Shown here: piece after piece, positions 1 through 8,553 of the stretch
Layout of the letters: the number at the start of each line of letters is the position of its first letter
Position numbering within the stretch: position 1 is the stretch's first letter
Assembly: GCA_033391075.1 (NCBI GenBank)
Contig: JAWPMV010000001.1
Location: 2,108,001 to 2,172,000, forward strand
Length of the DNA stretch: 64,000 nucleotides
From: Bacteroidia bacterium
GTDB taxonomy: Bacteria; Bacteroidota; Bacteroidia; J057
Direction: 5' to 3'
Position numbers and translations under genes: made by a program
Notes under the pieces: generated by a model
Told to the model about the DNA's origin: nothing
What the model saw: only the letters and a program-made list of their open reading frames with translations
Databases searched by the model: none

Positions 1-263
1 ATTTCCAGGCCAAAATTTGCTACTCTATTTGATTTGAGTGCGAAGAGTCTGTATTCAGCTATATTTTGTAGATCCAGCTGTTTATTGAAATTGACTTCTA
101 TATCGGAGGCGTCACCTACATTTCCATTGTCCATGACAATAATTTCGCTTACCGGACCAAAGTCAATTGGTTCGGGAACTTCACCTTCACAGGAAATGAA
201 AATTAGGGGAGAAATGAATAGTAGAAGTAGGAGTAATTGGGGAGCGTGTTTGACAGACGACAT
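1..263 (-). CDS. Lipoprotein N-terminus (gene runs off the window)
   Basis: The reverse strand opens with ATG at 261-263 and stays open to the window edge, about 87 residues. It has a lipoprotein signal: a leucine-rich core followed by FISC, with the lipidated Cys at residue 25, then an acidic linker. The visible mature part contains a segment reading VNFNKQLDLQNIAEYRLFAL, which resembles the start of an Ig-like or cadherin-type beta domain of surface lipoproteins, but this is only an impression. The 3' part lies outside the window, so the function cannot be called. Confidence 0.75.
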   Translation of the reverse strand, partial: MSSVKHAPQLLLLLLFISPLIFISCEGEVPEPIDFGPVSEIIVMDNGNVGDASDIEVNFNKQLDLQNIAEYRLFALKSNRVANFGLE

Positions 264-460
264 GTGTTAAGGTTAGATGGCTTTCGAGGAAAGATAGGAT
301 GATCTTTCGCCAAAAGTAACGCGGGAAAATCTTGTGAGGTTGTCGGAGTCGTTCAAAAAAAAGAAATATGCCCTGTTTTTAGAAATATTGAAATAGTTCT
401 TCCGAAACAGATTAGCGATGAGTTTTGCTCGTTATAGTTTAAAACAGAAGATAGGTAGAC

Positions 461-742
461 ATGCGATTTAAGAAAAGCGAACACAAAGTCCTGGTACAGC
501 TCATCGAAGAAAAAGGCCTGGAAACTAAGAGCTTTTTTTTTAGCAAGAAAAGAGGAGTATTGCATGTCCAGCATCCAGATAAAAAAGAAGCGTTTACTTT
601 CCACCGAAAAAATAGTAGCAGACTAAATGCTAATAAACAATGGGAAGATCATGAGGCTTACTTTTTCAATTTGCCTCATAAAGGAGCGAAGGAAATTAGC
701 TGGGAAGAAGTCTGCGAGGCTTTTTCTCTTTGGCTTCCTTGA
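461..742 (+). CDS. Small hypothetical protein, 93 aa
   Basis: A basic and acidic soluble protein with no signal peptide or membrane segment. It starts at an ATG in an otherwise empty region and ends 40 nt before an interspersed repeat. An opposing reading frame overlaps its first half, but that frame is rich in Phe and Ser, as expected of an antisense shadow, whereas this one is balanced in Lys and Glu and has a plausible amphipathic start. No family was recognised. It stands alone, without an operon partner. Confidence 0.5.
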   Translation: MRFKKSEHKVLVQLIEEKGLETKSFFFSKKRGVLHVQHPDKKEAFTFHRKNSSRLNANKQWEDHEAYFFNLPHKGAKEISWEEVCEAFSLWLP

Positions 743-781
743 TTAAGATTTGAGATGGTTTGAGATGGTTTGGGATGTTTT

Positions 782-886
782 CCTACCTTCTTTAGAAAAA
801 GCTGAAGCCAAAAATCGCAGAACCCAAAGCTATTCACACAAGCTGCACCTTTTCCCAATGGGCTCGGCAGGACCTACCCACTTGAG
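782..886 (+). repeat. Interspersed repeat R1, copy 1
   Basis: About 105 bp that aligns, almost without gaps, to 7900-8003. Shared blocks are the TTTAGAAAAAG hairpin arm, CAAAAATCGCAGA, CACAAGC-GC-CCTTTTCCC and ATGGGCTC-GCAGG. The left end can fold through CTTC...GAAG around TTTAGAAAAAG. It lies in sense orientation just after the stop codon of the 461-742 gene. Confidence 0.75.
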
Positions 887-955
887 TACATTAATGACAA
901 ACTCATTTCCCCAATAAGTCAACACCTTTTTCTCAGCGCATCTGAAAGACCTGAA

Positions 956-2011
956 TTAAGAAGAGTGTTTTTGCTCGTGATCCAGCAGCCATTGTTTCCG
1001 GGCCAATCCTCCTCCATATCCCCTGAGTTTACCATCCTTGCCAATGATTCTGTGACAAGGTATAACGATGGCTATTCGGTTGTTTCCATTTGCGGAAGCT
1101 ACTGCCCGGGTCGAATTAGGGCGACCCATTCTTGCGGCCAATTCCTGATAAGAAGAGGTCTGGCCATAGGGCAATTTGATGAGGTTCTTCCAAACCGATT
1201 GCTGGAAATCTGTACCCGGACTATCGAGGGGAAAGTTGAAGCTTGTTCTCTGGCCAGCGAAATATTGCTCGATTTGTTTTCGAGCCTCTTTGATGTGTTC
1301 ATTTTCCCCATGAATAATCCGTGCCTGCAGCAGCCTTTGTAAATCCTTGAATTCTGTTTCCAGCATTTTGCGGTCTACAAATTCGAGTAGGCAGACTCCC
1401 TTTTCGGTCGCACAGACAAACATAGGGCCTAGAGGACTTTCTATTCTGCTAATCAGAATTCTTTGCCCGCTAGCAGTTTTGCTCGGAGCTTTACCCATCA
1501 ATTTCTTATAGGTATAACTAAATCCACTTAGGGATTCATAACCTGAATCGAAAGCTGTGTGAGTGGCATTCTTTCCACTCTTTAGTTCCAGAAATGCCTC
1601 ATTGATGCGGTACATGCGCTGGTAATTCTGGAAAGTAATTCCATAATTCCCCTTGAACCATCTTCTCAATTTCTCTGGACTTATGCCTGCATCTCTGAGT
1701 TGCTGATCAGAAATCTTCTCTTTGGGATTGTCTTTTACCATACGGATGGCTGTCTGTATATCCGTTGGCATAGGAAGGGCATTTTCCGTCGGATGACAGA
1801 TTTTGCAGGGACGAAATCCATTGTCGAGGGCATCTTTTACTTCTGAGTAGAAAATGACATTCTCTTTTTTTGGTTTTCTTGCCCGACAGGTAGCAATACA
1901 AAAAACGGAAGTGGTTTTTACCCCGACATAGAAAATGCCTACAAAGGTACTGTCCCGGTTCACCAAGGCTTCGTAATAGCTATCAATTTGCTTCTGTTCC
2001 GAAATATGCAT
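956..2011 (-). CDS. ada: Ada: DNA alkylation repair methyltransferase / AraC-type regulator
   Basis: A bifunctional adaptive-response protein that repairs methylphosphotriesters and O6-methylguanine and activates its own regulon. The length, 351 aa, matches E. coli Ada. The N-terminal zinc module has C38, C42, C69 and C72 at the same numbers as E. coli; C38 would be the methylphosphotriester acceptor. An AraC-type helix-turn-helix spans roughly 85-175. The C-terminal methyltransferase domain carries PCHR with acceptor C319, followed by a GYGGG turn. The gene appears monocistronic, about 90 bp downstream of the methyltransferase gene. No alkA or alkB is visible nearby. Confidence 0.95.
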   Translation of the reverse strand: MHISEQKQIDSYYEALVNRDSTFVGIFYVGVKTTSVFCIATCRARKPKKENVIFYSEVKDALDNGFRPCKICHPTENALPMPTDIQTAIRMVKDNPKEKISDQQLRDAGISPEKLRRWFKGNYGITFQNYQRMYRINEAFLELKSGKNATHTAFDSGYESLSGFSYTYKKLMGKAPSKTASGQRILISRIESPLGPMFVCATEKGVCLLEFVDRKMLETEFKDLQRLLQARIIHGENEHIKEARKQIEQYFAGQRTSFNFPLDSPGTDFQQSVWKNLIKLPYGQTSSYQELAARMGRPNSTRAVASANGNNRIAIVIPCHRIIGKDGKLRGYGGGLARKQWLLDHEQKHSS

Positions 2012-2100
2012 GGGATTCCTGATTTTTTACGAAGATAGCAAGGGGAAAAGGCCTGCTGCAACCGAAAAATTGACAGGTATTTTTTTTCTGTGTAGGTGGC

Positions 2101-2847
2101 TTAAAGATTGATGCCGATGAGTAAAGGAATCTGCCAGCGGAAGCTTCGTTTTTTCTCTGAAGCTCCCCATGCATGCAATAATTCTGTACGGATTTTAAGT
2201 AAAGGATTTCTGCCCCTGACTTCTTTGTATCTTTGCACCGCTGAAAAGGATTCCAGCAAGCCCAATAGGTCTTCAAAATTCCCCTCTTTTTCCATGCTGA
2301 AATTAGGAGAAGGAATTTCGGGAAAAGGGAAAGGAATCGTTGTGTAAGAACGGTTTACGAACTCATTTTCCTCCTTCCAGAAACCTTTAAGGATTTCGTC
2401 ATGGAAGTTCTGAATCAGGCTGTCCAATTCTTCACTTATGCCAGGAAGTCCATAGCTCCAGGCAGCGATCAATCCTCCTTTTTTCAGAATTCTTTCTGCT
2501 TCCGGATAAAAGCGCTCAAAATCAAACCAATGTAAAGCTTGTGCAATGCAAAGTAGATCAATGGATTGATCTAATAAATCACTTTCCTCTGCGCTTGCCA
2601 ATCTGTAGGTGATCTGAGGATGTGCTCTTGCCTGTTCAATTTGGGATTGGCTGGGATCTGTAGCTATGACCTTATGGAAATGAGCAGATAGTCCCTGTGC
2701 AGCCTGGCCATTTCCCGTTCCGCAATCCCAGGCGAGTTCCTTCTTTTCGCAAAGTCCAGCCAGGTAGCTAAAAAGCTCGTCCGGGTAGTTTGGTCGGAAC
2801 TTTTGGTAAATCGATGCATGCCGGGAAAAATGGTCTTTAAACTTCAT
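2101..2847 (-). CDS. Class I SAM-dependent methyltransferase (Tam/TMT1-like)
   Basis: A soluble methyltransferase of about 248 aa. I place the start at the ATG at 2845-2847 (MKFKDHFSRHA), because family members begin with this K-D-x-F-S block; an upstream ATG at 2883 would add an unlikely 12-residue extension. Motif I is WDCGTGNGQAA, and the acidic end of strand 2 is ATDPS. The block LLCIAQALHWFDFERFY is typical of trans-aconitate/farnesoic-acid-type methyltransferases. The substrate cannot be told from sequence. Confidence 0.85.
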   Translation of the reverse strand: MKFKDHFSRHASIYQKFRPNYPDELFSYLAGLCEKKELAWDCGTGNGQAAQGLSAHFHKVIATDPSQSQIEQARAHPQITYRLASAEESDLLDQSIDLLCIAQALHWFDFERFYPEAERILKKGGLIAAWSYGLPGISEELDSLIQNFHDEILKGFWKEENEFVNRSYTTIPFPFPEIPSPNFSMEKEGNFEDLLGLLESFSAVQRYKEVRGRNPLLKIRTELLHAWGASEKKRSFRWQIPLLIGINL

Positions 2848-3001
2848 GAAATCTGGGATGCAAGCATTAACTGAACAAAACAAAGCTAGAAAAGCTAGTA
2901 TTTCATGCTAAAGATCGTCTTTTTGCTTGCAGGTTGTAAGCTATTTGTTTTAAAGTTTTTCTCCGATATAATTGTAGATTAAATTTCTATTGATACGAAC
3001 T

Positions 3002-3589
3002 ATGTTACACAGACGATCCAGAAAACTATTTAAGGGTATTTCCATAGGAATTCTACTAGTGGAATTTGTCTCTATCTTGCTGGCCATTTACCTGGGTAAC
3101 CTGGCCTCGGATTGGAGCAAGGAGTCAAGTGAGCGTGATGCTGCTTCAAAATCTCTGAATCTTATTTGTAAGGAGTTGAACAAAAACCATGAGGAGCTTC
3201 AATACTATAGGAAATATTACAATCGAATGCTTTTTCTACTTGATAGTATCGAAAGCATCGGAGAATTCGAGAAATTCCATGAATTAAAGGAATACCAAAG
3301 CATTAATCCTCCCGGCATTTATACATTTGCCTATGATATAGCTGAAAGCAGTGGGAGGCTGGGCAATGTAGCGCATGAAAAAGCTGTCGCCATCGCTCGG
3401 ATTTATATGTCTTTGAAAGGGCTCAACAGGATAATTGAAGAAATCCAGGTTATAGTCTTAAAAGGAGAACTGAATAGCCCAAGGGCCTGGCGAAGTAGCC
3501 TTAACTTTTTAAAGCAGCCTATCGATCTCTTTTATCGCGATTATCCTATGCTGGAATCTTATAAGGTCTGTACAGGTTCGAGTGACTAA
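3002..3589 (+). CDS. Membrane-anchored hypothetical protein
   Basis: About 195 aa from the ATG at 3002; an in-frame TTG at 2990 would add four residues. One transmembrane helix lies near residues 15-35 (GISIGILLVEFVSILLAIYL), preceded by a basic stretch, so the C-terminal part is probably periplasmic. That part is helical and rich in charged and aromatic residues (KELNKNHEELQYYRKYYNRM) and could form a coiled coil. This layout resembles small DUF6090-type proteins of Bacteroidota, but I could not confirm the family. Its stop overlaps the convergent DUF3500 gene by 4 bp. Confidence 0.7.
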   Translation: MLHRRSRKLFKGISIGILLVEFVSILLAIYLGNLASDWSKESSERDAASKSLNLICKELNKNHEELQYYRKYYNRMLFLLDSIESIGEFEKFHELKEYQSINPPGIYTFAYDIAESSGRLGNVAHEKAVAIARIYMSLKGLNRIIEEIQVIVLKGELNSPRAWRSSLNFLKQPIDLFYRDYPMLESYKVCTGSSD

Positions 3590-4785
3590 TGATGATGATC
3601 CTCTAAATGCTGCCTTAACAAATCCTTCCCATAATCATTTCCATTGGGGGTTCGAACAACGGTATGAATGTGGTTTCGTGTAGGCCCTTTTTTGTCCGTC
3701 GGAGCTCCAACAGCTCTTTGGTGATCAAATTCAATCAGGACCACCGGGCTATGAATTCTATAATAAAAAACTGCTTCCTCATCTGTAGCTCCTACCCAAG
3801 CGAACCAGGTTTGATCCCAATGCGCTTCTATTTCTTCCATTTTTACCCGATTATGACCTGCTCGCATATTGCTAATGTATTGGAAGGCAAGGTTGAGTAA
3901 AGCTGATTTATGCTCATCAGATAGTTTAGATGCTTTCAGTCCTTCATAATCCAGGGTGATATTGTCTTTGGCAAATTCTCCCTGATTATTATTACGTGTT
4001 TTTTCTGGGGAAATAGTAGCTTCTTTTTGAAGTTCGGGAGGAAGGGATTGCATAAATGCCAGGCCAATATTTTGCTCATCCTGAAAGAGGGTATTGCCCT
4101 TGTATTTTCCTGTGGTGGTGATAATAGGTTCTCCGCCCATAAAGGTGGGAGTCATAACGACCTGATCGCCAAGAATGAAATAATTGATGATGAGGTGGTG
4201 TCCATCCAATTGCCAGCCCCAGGGCTCTGTTTCTGAAGGAGTCCCCATAAAGGTGAAGAAATACAATTCTTCATCGAAGAAATCCTCATTGTTGTTTAGC
4301 TCGCGCAAGGTCTGATCTGTTTTCATGATATCCTTGCTCAATTGCAAGCCTTTGGCACTCAAAGATTCCTGCATGAGTTTGAAAGCTGCCGATTTCTGAT
4401 CCGCATCCATGTCTTTTAAACTTACTCCCTGTCTTTCATAAATGCCATTGTCGACATTGGACCACATTCTCCACTCTATATCGTCAATCTCAAACTGAAT
4501 TTCTTCTCGCATCTCATCACCCAGGCTATTGAGTAAGGCTTCTGCTGCCTGTTTAATAGGCGCTGTACTTACTCCTGTAGATTGGATAGGGAACATACCT
4601 ATTTCCTTTCCCGTGGAGGTCTCCACTCCTCTAAAGGCTTCTGCCAGGGCTTTGTCTTCAATGTCTTTGAAGAATTTTTTGCCCATATACTGGAAGAAAG
4701 CATCTTTGCCAAGCCAATAGCCCAGGCCAGCTAAAACGAGTAAAATCAATAGGGCTATTCCAATTTTTTTAAGGATAGTAGTCAT
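3586..4785 (-). CDS. DUF3500 domain protein, membrane-anchored
   Basis: 399 aa with one N-terminal helix (residues about 8-26, ending in a Gly-rich turn), so it is probably tethered on the outer face of the inner membrane. The rest matches what I know of DUF3500: the signature block WGWQLDGHHLIINYFILGD, then VMTPTFMGGEP, and a C-terminal block with VLIEFDHQ and NHIHTVVRTPNGNDYG. The conserved His and Asp residues suggest an enzyme, but no activity is established. The extreme C-terminus is DHHH, encoded by a GAT/CAT run. It heads a minus-strand run that continues to 55084. Confidence 0.85.
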   Translation of the reverse strand: MTTILKKIGIALLILLVLAGLGYWLGKDAFFQYMGKKFFKDIEDKALAEAFRGVETSTGKEIGMFPIQSTGVSTAPIKQAAEALLNSLGDEMREEIQFEIDDIEWRMWSNVDNGIYERQGVSLKDMDADQKSAAFKLMQESLSAKGLQLSKDIMKTDQTLRELNNNEDFFDEELYFFTFMGTPSETEPWGWQLDGHHLIINYFILGDQVVMTPTFMGGEPIITTTGKYKGNTLFQDEQNIGLAFMQSLPPELQKEATISPEKTRNNNQGEFAKDNITLDYEGLKASKLSDEHKSALLNLAFQYISNMRAGHNRVKMEEIEAHWDQTWFAWVGATDEEAVFYYRIHSPVVLIEFDHQRAVGAPTDKKGPTRNHIHTVVRTPNGNDYGKDLLRQHLEDHHH

Positions 4786-4802
4786 GGAATCTTCTTAAGT
4801 TT

Positions 4803-5144
4803 CTAAGGATTAATATACCACATCCAGAGACAATCCTGGTAATCGGTCAACATATGGTATAAAAGGCCCAGGGCTAGAATTCTGCTTTTGGGAAAGAAAA
4901 AGAGGATGAGATATAAGCCAATAGCCCATTCAGTATGCAAGGGATGAAAGCCGATACTACATCGGTCCGGGGAAAATACGGGTTCTGCCAGGAAATGATC
5001 CAGATCTACCAACATCGTGGCCAACATGATGAGCCAGGCTTTTTTCCACTGATCCCGGAAAAATATGTAAGCAATCAGGCCGGGAACCAGAAAATGTTGT
5101 CCGTAATGACTGATGCTTTGAAAGAGATCCAGGTAATTAGTCAT
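4803..5144 (-). CDS. DUF6122-like small integral membrane protein
   Basis: 113 aa from the ATG at 5142-5144. An upstream ATG at 5213 would overlap the esterase gene and add a weak N-terminus. Three to four membrane helices are visible. Conserved polar residues within them include SHYGQHFLVPGLIAY, LVDLDHFLA, GFHPLHTEW and LLYHMLTDYQDC. The H/D-rich pattern resembles membrane-bound metal-dependent hydrolase (YdjM/DUF457) relatives, so bound metal is possible. The 35-nt spacing from the upstream esterase suggests co-transcription. Confidence 0.75.
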   Translation of the reverse strand: MTNYLDLFQSISHYGQHFLVPGLIAYIFFRDQWKKAWLIMLATMLVDLDHFLAEPVFSPDRCSIGFHPLHTEWAIGLYLILFFFPKSRILALGLLYHMLTDYQDCLWMWYINP

Positions 5145-5179
5145 GGGCGTCTTTAGCGCTTGGGCCCATGAAGATAAGG

Positions 5180-6169
5180 CTAGTTTAATTGATGTCCCAA
5201 AAACCAGGGCCAAAGGATATCGACTGCCACGACTCCTCTTGGGTTGTTGCCTCCATTTGGGTAAACATGTGCCATTTCCTTTACCATCATGAATTTGTAT
5301 TCTGAAGCTTGGGAAGATTGCGGGCTAGTAAAAGTCATCAGGTTCCAAAGGGGAATATTGGGGTTTTCCGTGTAATCTGTTTGCAGGCCCAGCATTTCGC
5401 ACATAGTTGTCAAGGAAGACCAGAGGAAAGAATGGGCTTCGATATCTGGGCCGCTAAGAGGGAGCTCTTCATTGCTTCCAATTTTCTCCAAAATTTTGGG
5501 ATCCATACTTCCGGATATATTAAAAACCGGCATAATTCGGTTGCCACTGATGGGAAATGAAACAGGAATCCCTACTCCTCCGCTGACATTGGCTGCTGCG
5601 AAAGTATCTCCCATTCGAGGAACTATCTCACTTTTAACAAAGCCACTTCCATTTGAAAAGCCGGAAATATAAAGTCGCCTTTCATCCAGCTTGAAGCTTA
5701 GCTTCAGCCTGCGTACCAATTCCTCAAAGAAAGGGATGTCATCTTTGACGCTTTCTCCTGCAGCTAACTCTGATTCCAAGCCCCTTGATCCCCATTTTGT
5801 AGAGTTTCGACCATCTGCCAGGCGATATTCCATAGCCGTGGGAAAGACAGTGATAAAACCTTCTGCTTCTCCTTTCTCTTTCCAGCCGGAAATATTGTGA
5901 AATTTTGTTCCGTTGCCTCCGCTACCATGAAGCATAAAGACTACAGGACTTGCAATGTCTTCCTGATAGGATGCGGGTACATGGATTATGAAGTTCCGTT
6001 CATAGCCATCGATCATGAGCAGGTATTCATTCTTCCCTTGCTGCCAGCTAAGGATATCCGGATCAGTTTCCATGCCTACAGGAGCCTCCTCACAAGCTAT
6101 GGGAAGGAAGGAGAATAAAAGTAAAAGCGATAGAAATGTCTTTAAATAAGAGCTGTTTATAAAAAGCAT
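5180..6169 (-). CDS. Lipoprotein esterase of the PHB-depolymerase / LpqC type
   Basis: A 329-aa alpha/beta hydrolase with a lipoprotein signal (FLPIAC, Cys26). The oxyanion block is VVFMLHGSGGNGTKF, and the nucleophile elbow is GFSNGSG, giving the catalytic Ser. The region AHVYPNGG near the C-terminus would supply the His. Family members deacylate polyesters, feruloylated or acetylated polysaccharides; the exact substrate is not evident. It is probably exported and attached to the envelope, as expected for polymer breakdown. Confidence 0.85.
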   Translation of the reverse strand: MLFINSSYLKTFLSLLLLFSFLPIACEEAPVGMETDPDILSWQQGKNEYLLMIDGYERNFIIHVPASYQEDIASPVVFMLHGSGGNGTKFHNISGWKEKGEAEGFITVFPTAMEYRLADGRNSTKWGSRGLESELAAGESVKDDIPFFEELVRRLKLSFKLDERRLYISGFSNGSGFVKSEIVPRMGDTFAAANVSGGVGIPVSFPISGNRIMPVFNISGSMDPKILEKIGSNEELPLSGPDIEAHSFLWSSLTTMCEMLGLQTDYTENPNIPLWNLMTFTSPQSSQASEYKFMMVKEMAHVYPNGGNNPRGVVAVDILWPWFLGHQLN

Positions 6170-6236
6170 GGCAATGGCTGGGTTTATTTACCCTTTAGTT
6201 GCCAAAGCCCGCTACTTCGTAACAAAAAGTCAGGTC

Positions 6237-6713
6237 TTATTTGATTCTTCCATCGTGAAAAGCAGCTCTTTTCCAGTTCTCTCCTTCTTTGATCCAGACA
6301 TTTGTTATTCGATAAGCTACCTGGCTTGTATCTGAGCCCAGGCGACTTTTTACGCTAATCCTCCCACTTAAAATACCTGTATTTCCTAGGATTTGTATCT
6401 GTTCCTGATCCAATCCATATTCCAATAATTCCATTTCTCCAGAATCTAAATCAGCTTTTCTTTGACCTATATATTCAAGCCAGGTTTCCTTGCCAATAGC
6501 TTCATAATAACTATTGCTGTGCTGATAGTTCTCAGTAATCATACTTCTTAATCGCGAGGTGTCTGCTTTAGCAAAAGCCTGGTTGAATTCCTCTATGGCT
6601 TCCTGAAGTTCGGACCTGAGCTCTTCCGGAGTAGCTTGTGCTTGCTTGCTCTCTTTGCAGGAAAGGAGGCATAAGAGAATGCTTGTGGATAGTGTAAGTG
6701 CGATTGTTTTCAT
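6237..6713 (-). CDS. NTF2-like (DUF4440/SnoaL) lipoprotein
   Basis: 158 aa. It has a signal peptide with lipobox LLSC (Cys19), then a helical linker and one NTF2-like cone domain. Family marks are a long first helix with FNQAFAKAD, the block LRSMITENYQHSNSYYEAIGK, and the closing strand VWIKEGENWKRAAFHDGRI. Such proteins often bind small molecules or act as ketosteroid-isomerase-like enzymes, but many have no known role. It looks monocistronic. Confidence 0.8.
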   Translation of the reverse strand: MKTIALTLSTSILLCLLSCKESKQAQATPEELRSELQEAIEEFNQAFAKADTSRLRSMITENYQHSNSYYEAIGKETWLEYIGQRKADLDSGEMELLEYGLDQEQIQILGNTGILSGRISVKSRLGSDTSQVAYRITNVWIKEGENWKRAAFHDGRIK

Positions 6714-6785
6714 GCCCCAATCTTACTTAATCTTTTTCAATTGAACCTGGGATTGGAAAGAATTATAGGATAGCTGGTCGAAAGA

Positions 6786-7181
6786 TTAGTTGGCTAATTC
6801 TTTTCGATTTTTACTGTGGAGGAAGGTGAGGAGCAATCCGATTCCTCCGGCCCACAAAATCCAGGCTGCACCATGCAGGGCAATTTCGACGGATTCATGA
6901 TAGATCCATTGGAACCAGGTCAAGGCGATTCCATCCAAAAAAATGGCTGAGGAGGTCATGATGACCAGAGGTTCCAGCATTTGCGATAGTGATAACTTAC
7001 TCGCCAACATGCTTAGGTATATGGCCAGATAGGTAATCGGAATAGCTAGAATAAACATGAATAGGCTTAGCGGATTATCCTCTGTAAAAACCAGCTCTCC
7101 GAGAAATTTTACCATCATGGCTCCTGCAAACCAATAAAGGAAACCGAGGATAACGAATAGGGGAATTTGAGATTTTTTCAT
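6786..7181 (-). CDS. DUF5367-like four-helix membrane protein
   Basis: 131 aa with four membrane helices (about 7-27, 40-62, 70-88 and 100-122) and a short basic C-terminal tail. The opening and the spacing of the helices fit DUF5367, a small membrane family often found beside TetR regulators. Here the TetR gene lies 78 bp upstream on the same strand, supporting a regulator/target pair. The function is unknown; a transport or stress role would be a guess. Confidence 0.75.
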   Translation of the reverse strand: MKKSQIPLFVILGFLYWFAGAMMVKFLGELVFTEDNPLSLFMFILAIPITYLAIYLSMLASKLSLSQMLEPLVIMTSSAIFLDGIALTWFQWIYHESVEIALHGAAWILWAGGIGLLLTFLHSKNRKELAN

Positions 7182-7235
7182 TGCGTATCAATTCTTGTTT
7201 TGAGGCAAGTTGATAAGCATGGGAGAAAATTTTTA

Positions 7236-7247
7236 GACGAAAGCGTC
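7236..7247. promoter_or_regulatory. Short palindrome between the TetR and DUF5367 genes
   Basis: GACG-AAAG-CGTC, an exact 4-bp inverted repeat with a 4-nt centre, lies 12 nt after the TetR stop and 55 nt before the DUF5367 start. It could be a half of a TetR operator or a weak hairpin. The arms are short, so chance is likely. Confidence 0.2.
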
Positions 7248-7259
7248 CAATGAGATAAT

Positions 7260-7817
7260 TTAAAGCTTTTTGATTCCGCTTATGGTAGATTTGATTTGCT
7301 GGAAATATTGGCTAAGCCAGCTTTTATTGAGGGTTTCTTCGTTTATCTGGAGATAGAAATTCTCCAGGGCCAACTCAAACATATTTTTTGCCAAATGGAG
7401 GTTCCCCTCCAAGCCTAAATCATTGGCCCAGACTTCTAAGAGTGCTTCTCCTACTTCTTCATTGGCTTTTTCGAAACAGGCTTTATAGCTGGGATTGTCT
7501 CGATGGAAGCGCAATTGTCGATTGAACAAAAGGTCCTCTTTTACGCCAATCAATACATCAATAAGTTCCGGATCTATAGTCTTGCAGGATTTTTCCAATT
7601 CTGCTATTTCGGCGGATTGTTTCAGGTGATGGTCGAGTAGAAATTCCGTAAAGACTTCAAGGTCAGCAAAATGATGGTAAAAGGAAGATTTACTTTTGTT
7701 TACCCTACGTGCAATGACTTCCACTTTTAGTCCCTGAGGTCCTTCTTTTGCAAAAAGAGAATAGCCCGCTTTGATCCAGGGCAGAAGAAGGTCTTTTTTT
7801 GTGGAGGATGGGATCAT
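7260..7817 (-). CDS. TetR/AcrR family transcriptional regulator
   Basis: 185 aa. The N-terminal helix-turn-helix (about 13-58) contains the family signature: AGYSLFAKEGPQGLKVEVIA, then RRVNKSKSSFYHHFADLEVF. The remainder is the helical ligand-binding domain, with no recognised ligand signature. It probably represses itself and the DUF5367 gene immediately downstream. The region upstream contains repeat R1 copy 2. Confidence 0.9.
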   Translation of the reverse strand: MIPSSTKKDLLLPWIKAGYSLFAKEGPQGLKVEVIARRVNKSKSSFYHHFADLEVFTEFLLDHHLKQSAEIAELEKSCKTIDPELIDVLIGVKEDLLFNRQLRFHRDNPSYKACFEKANEEVGEALLEVWANDLGLEGNLHLAKNMFELALENFYLQINEETLNKSWLSQYFQQIKSTISGIKKL

Positions 7818-8183
7818 GCTGTGATAAGGGATTTGTTATAGTTTAAAGTTACGATAATTTATTCTTCGAGGATTTTTTTGAATGTTTTGAGGGCTTGTTT
7901 CCATCTTTTTTAGAAAAAGATGGAGTCAAAAATCGCAGAGTCCAGAACCAGCCCACAAGCCGCCCCTTTTCCCGATGGGCTCTGCAGGGCCAGCGCGCTT
8001 GGGTAGGGAAAAGTGTTTGGGTATTTTTGTGTTAGGGTGCCAGGGTGCGGGGGCCGGGTTGCGGGAGGCTTTGCAGTAGCTTGATTTTTTGCGATGCCTG
8101 TCCCGAATAATCTATGAGGGATCTTTCTAAGGAAAAGAGAGAAGGCAATTTCTCTTCTCAACAAGAATCCAAAAAGACAATTT
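7818..8183. other. 366-bp intergenic region with repeat R1
   Basis: This gap holds repeat R1 copy 2 (7900-8003) and its perfect hairpin at 7901-7923. The remaining sequence, including a G-rich stretch near 8018-8070, shows no gene I would support. An open frame across the gap (reverse strand, to 8245) is low-complexity, Pro- and Arg-rich, and runs through the repeat; I regard it as spurious. Confidence 0.6.
7900..8003 (+). repeat. Interspersed repeat R1, copy 2 (best copy)
   Basis: Aligns to 782-886. It begins with a perfect 10-bp hairpin, CCATCTTTTT (7901-7910), TAG, AAAAAGATGG (7914-7923). CAAAAATCGCAGAG and a GC-rich right half follow, with CCCTTTTCCCGATGGGCTC and GCAGGGCCAGCGCGCTTGGG. 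The GC-rich half differs from the AT-rich surroundings. Confidence 0.8.
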
Positions 8184-8543
8184 TTAGAGATCCTTGAGTT
8201 TCCGATCCTCCCGAATCTCACCCGGAATATTATAGTAAGCCACAATTTCCTGTATCAAGCCCTCTTTCACATAATGCCATTCACTTACTTCCAGACGGAA
8301 ATCTTCTTGTACGGCTGTATAGCGAACACAGCCATGACGCTCTCCATAAATTTCATCGTGAATCTCAAATCGATGGTTGAGGAATTTATCTTTATTGGCC
8401 GCTACCAAATCTACATAAGCGGTTTTTCCTTTTATGATTCCATAAGGGCTTGTATGGGTGAAGGTATCTGAAATAGGCAGCGCCTGGAATTCTCCTTTCT
8501 CCCAGGCTTCAAACCAGCGCTTTATGAGGTCTCGGGCATTCAT
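8184..8543 (-). CDS. SnoaL-like NTF2-fold protein
   Basis: 119 aa, cytoplasmic, with no signal peptide. One NTF2-like domain: the first helix RDLIKRWFEAWEKG, then FTHTSPYGIIKGKTAYVDLV, and the last strands SEWHYVKEGLIQEIVAYYNI. These are features of the SnoaL-like polyketide-cyclase/isomerase superfamily, with no specific role deducible. It is separated by only 10 bp from the upstream membrane protein gene, so both are probably on one transcript. Confidence 0.85.
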   Translation of the reverse strand: MNARDLIKRWFEAWEKGEFQALPISDTFTHTSPYGIIKGKTAYVDLVAANKDKFLNHRFEIHDEIYGERHGCVRYTAVQEDFRLEVSEWHYVKEGLIQEIVAYYNIPGEIREDRKLKDL

Positions 8544-8553
8544 AAGATTGGTA

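Noticed and set aside
676-858. Small reverse frame containing MGKGAAC, similar to the end of a frame at 7910-8245
   Set aside because: Both frames run through repeat R1, so their similarity (GKGAAC) reflects the repeat and not a conserved protein. The frames have Arg/Pro-rich or Phe-rich shadow composition.
7828-7841. GGGATTTGTTATAG upstream of the TetR gene, similar to the AraC boxes
   Set aside because: It lacks two bases within the core compared with GATTTGTGTTATAG, and stands alone, with no second copy at 21 bp. Probably chance.
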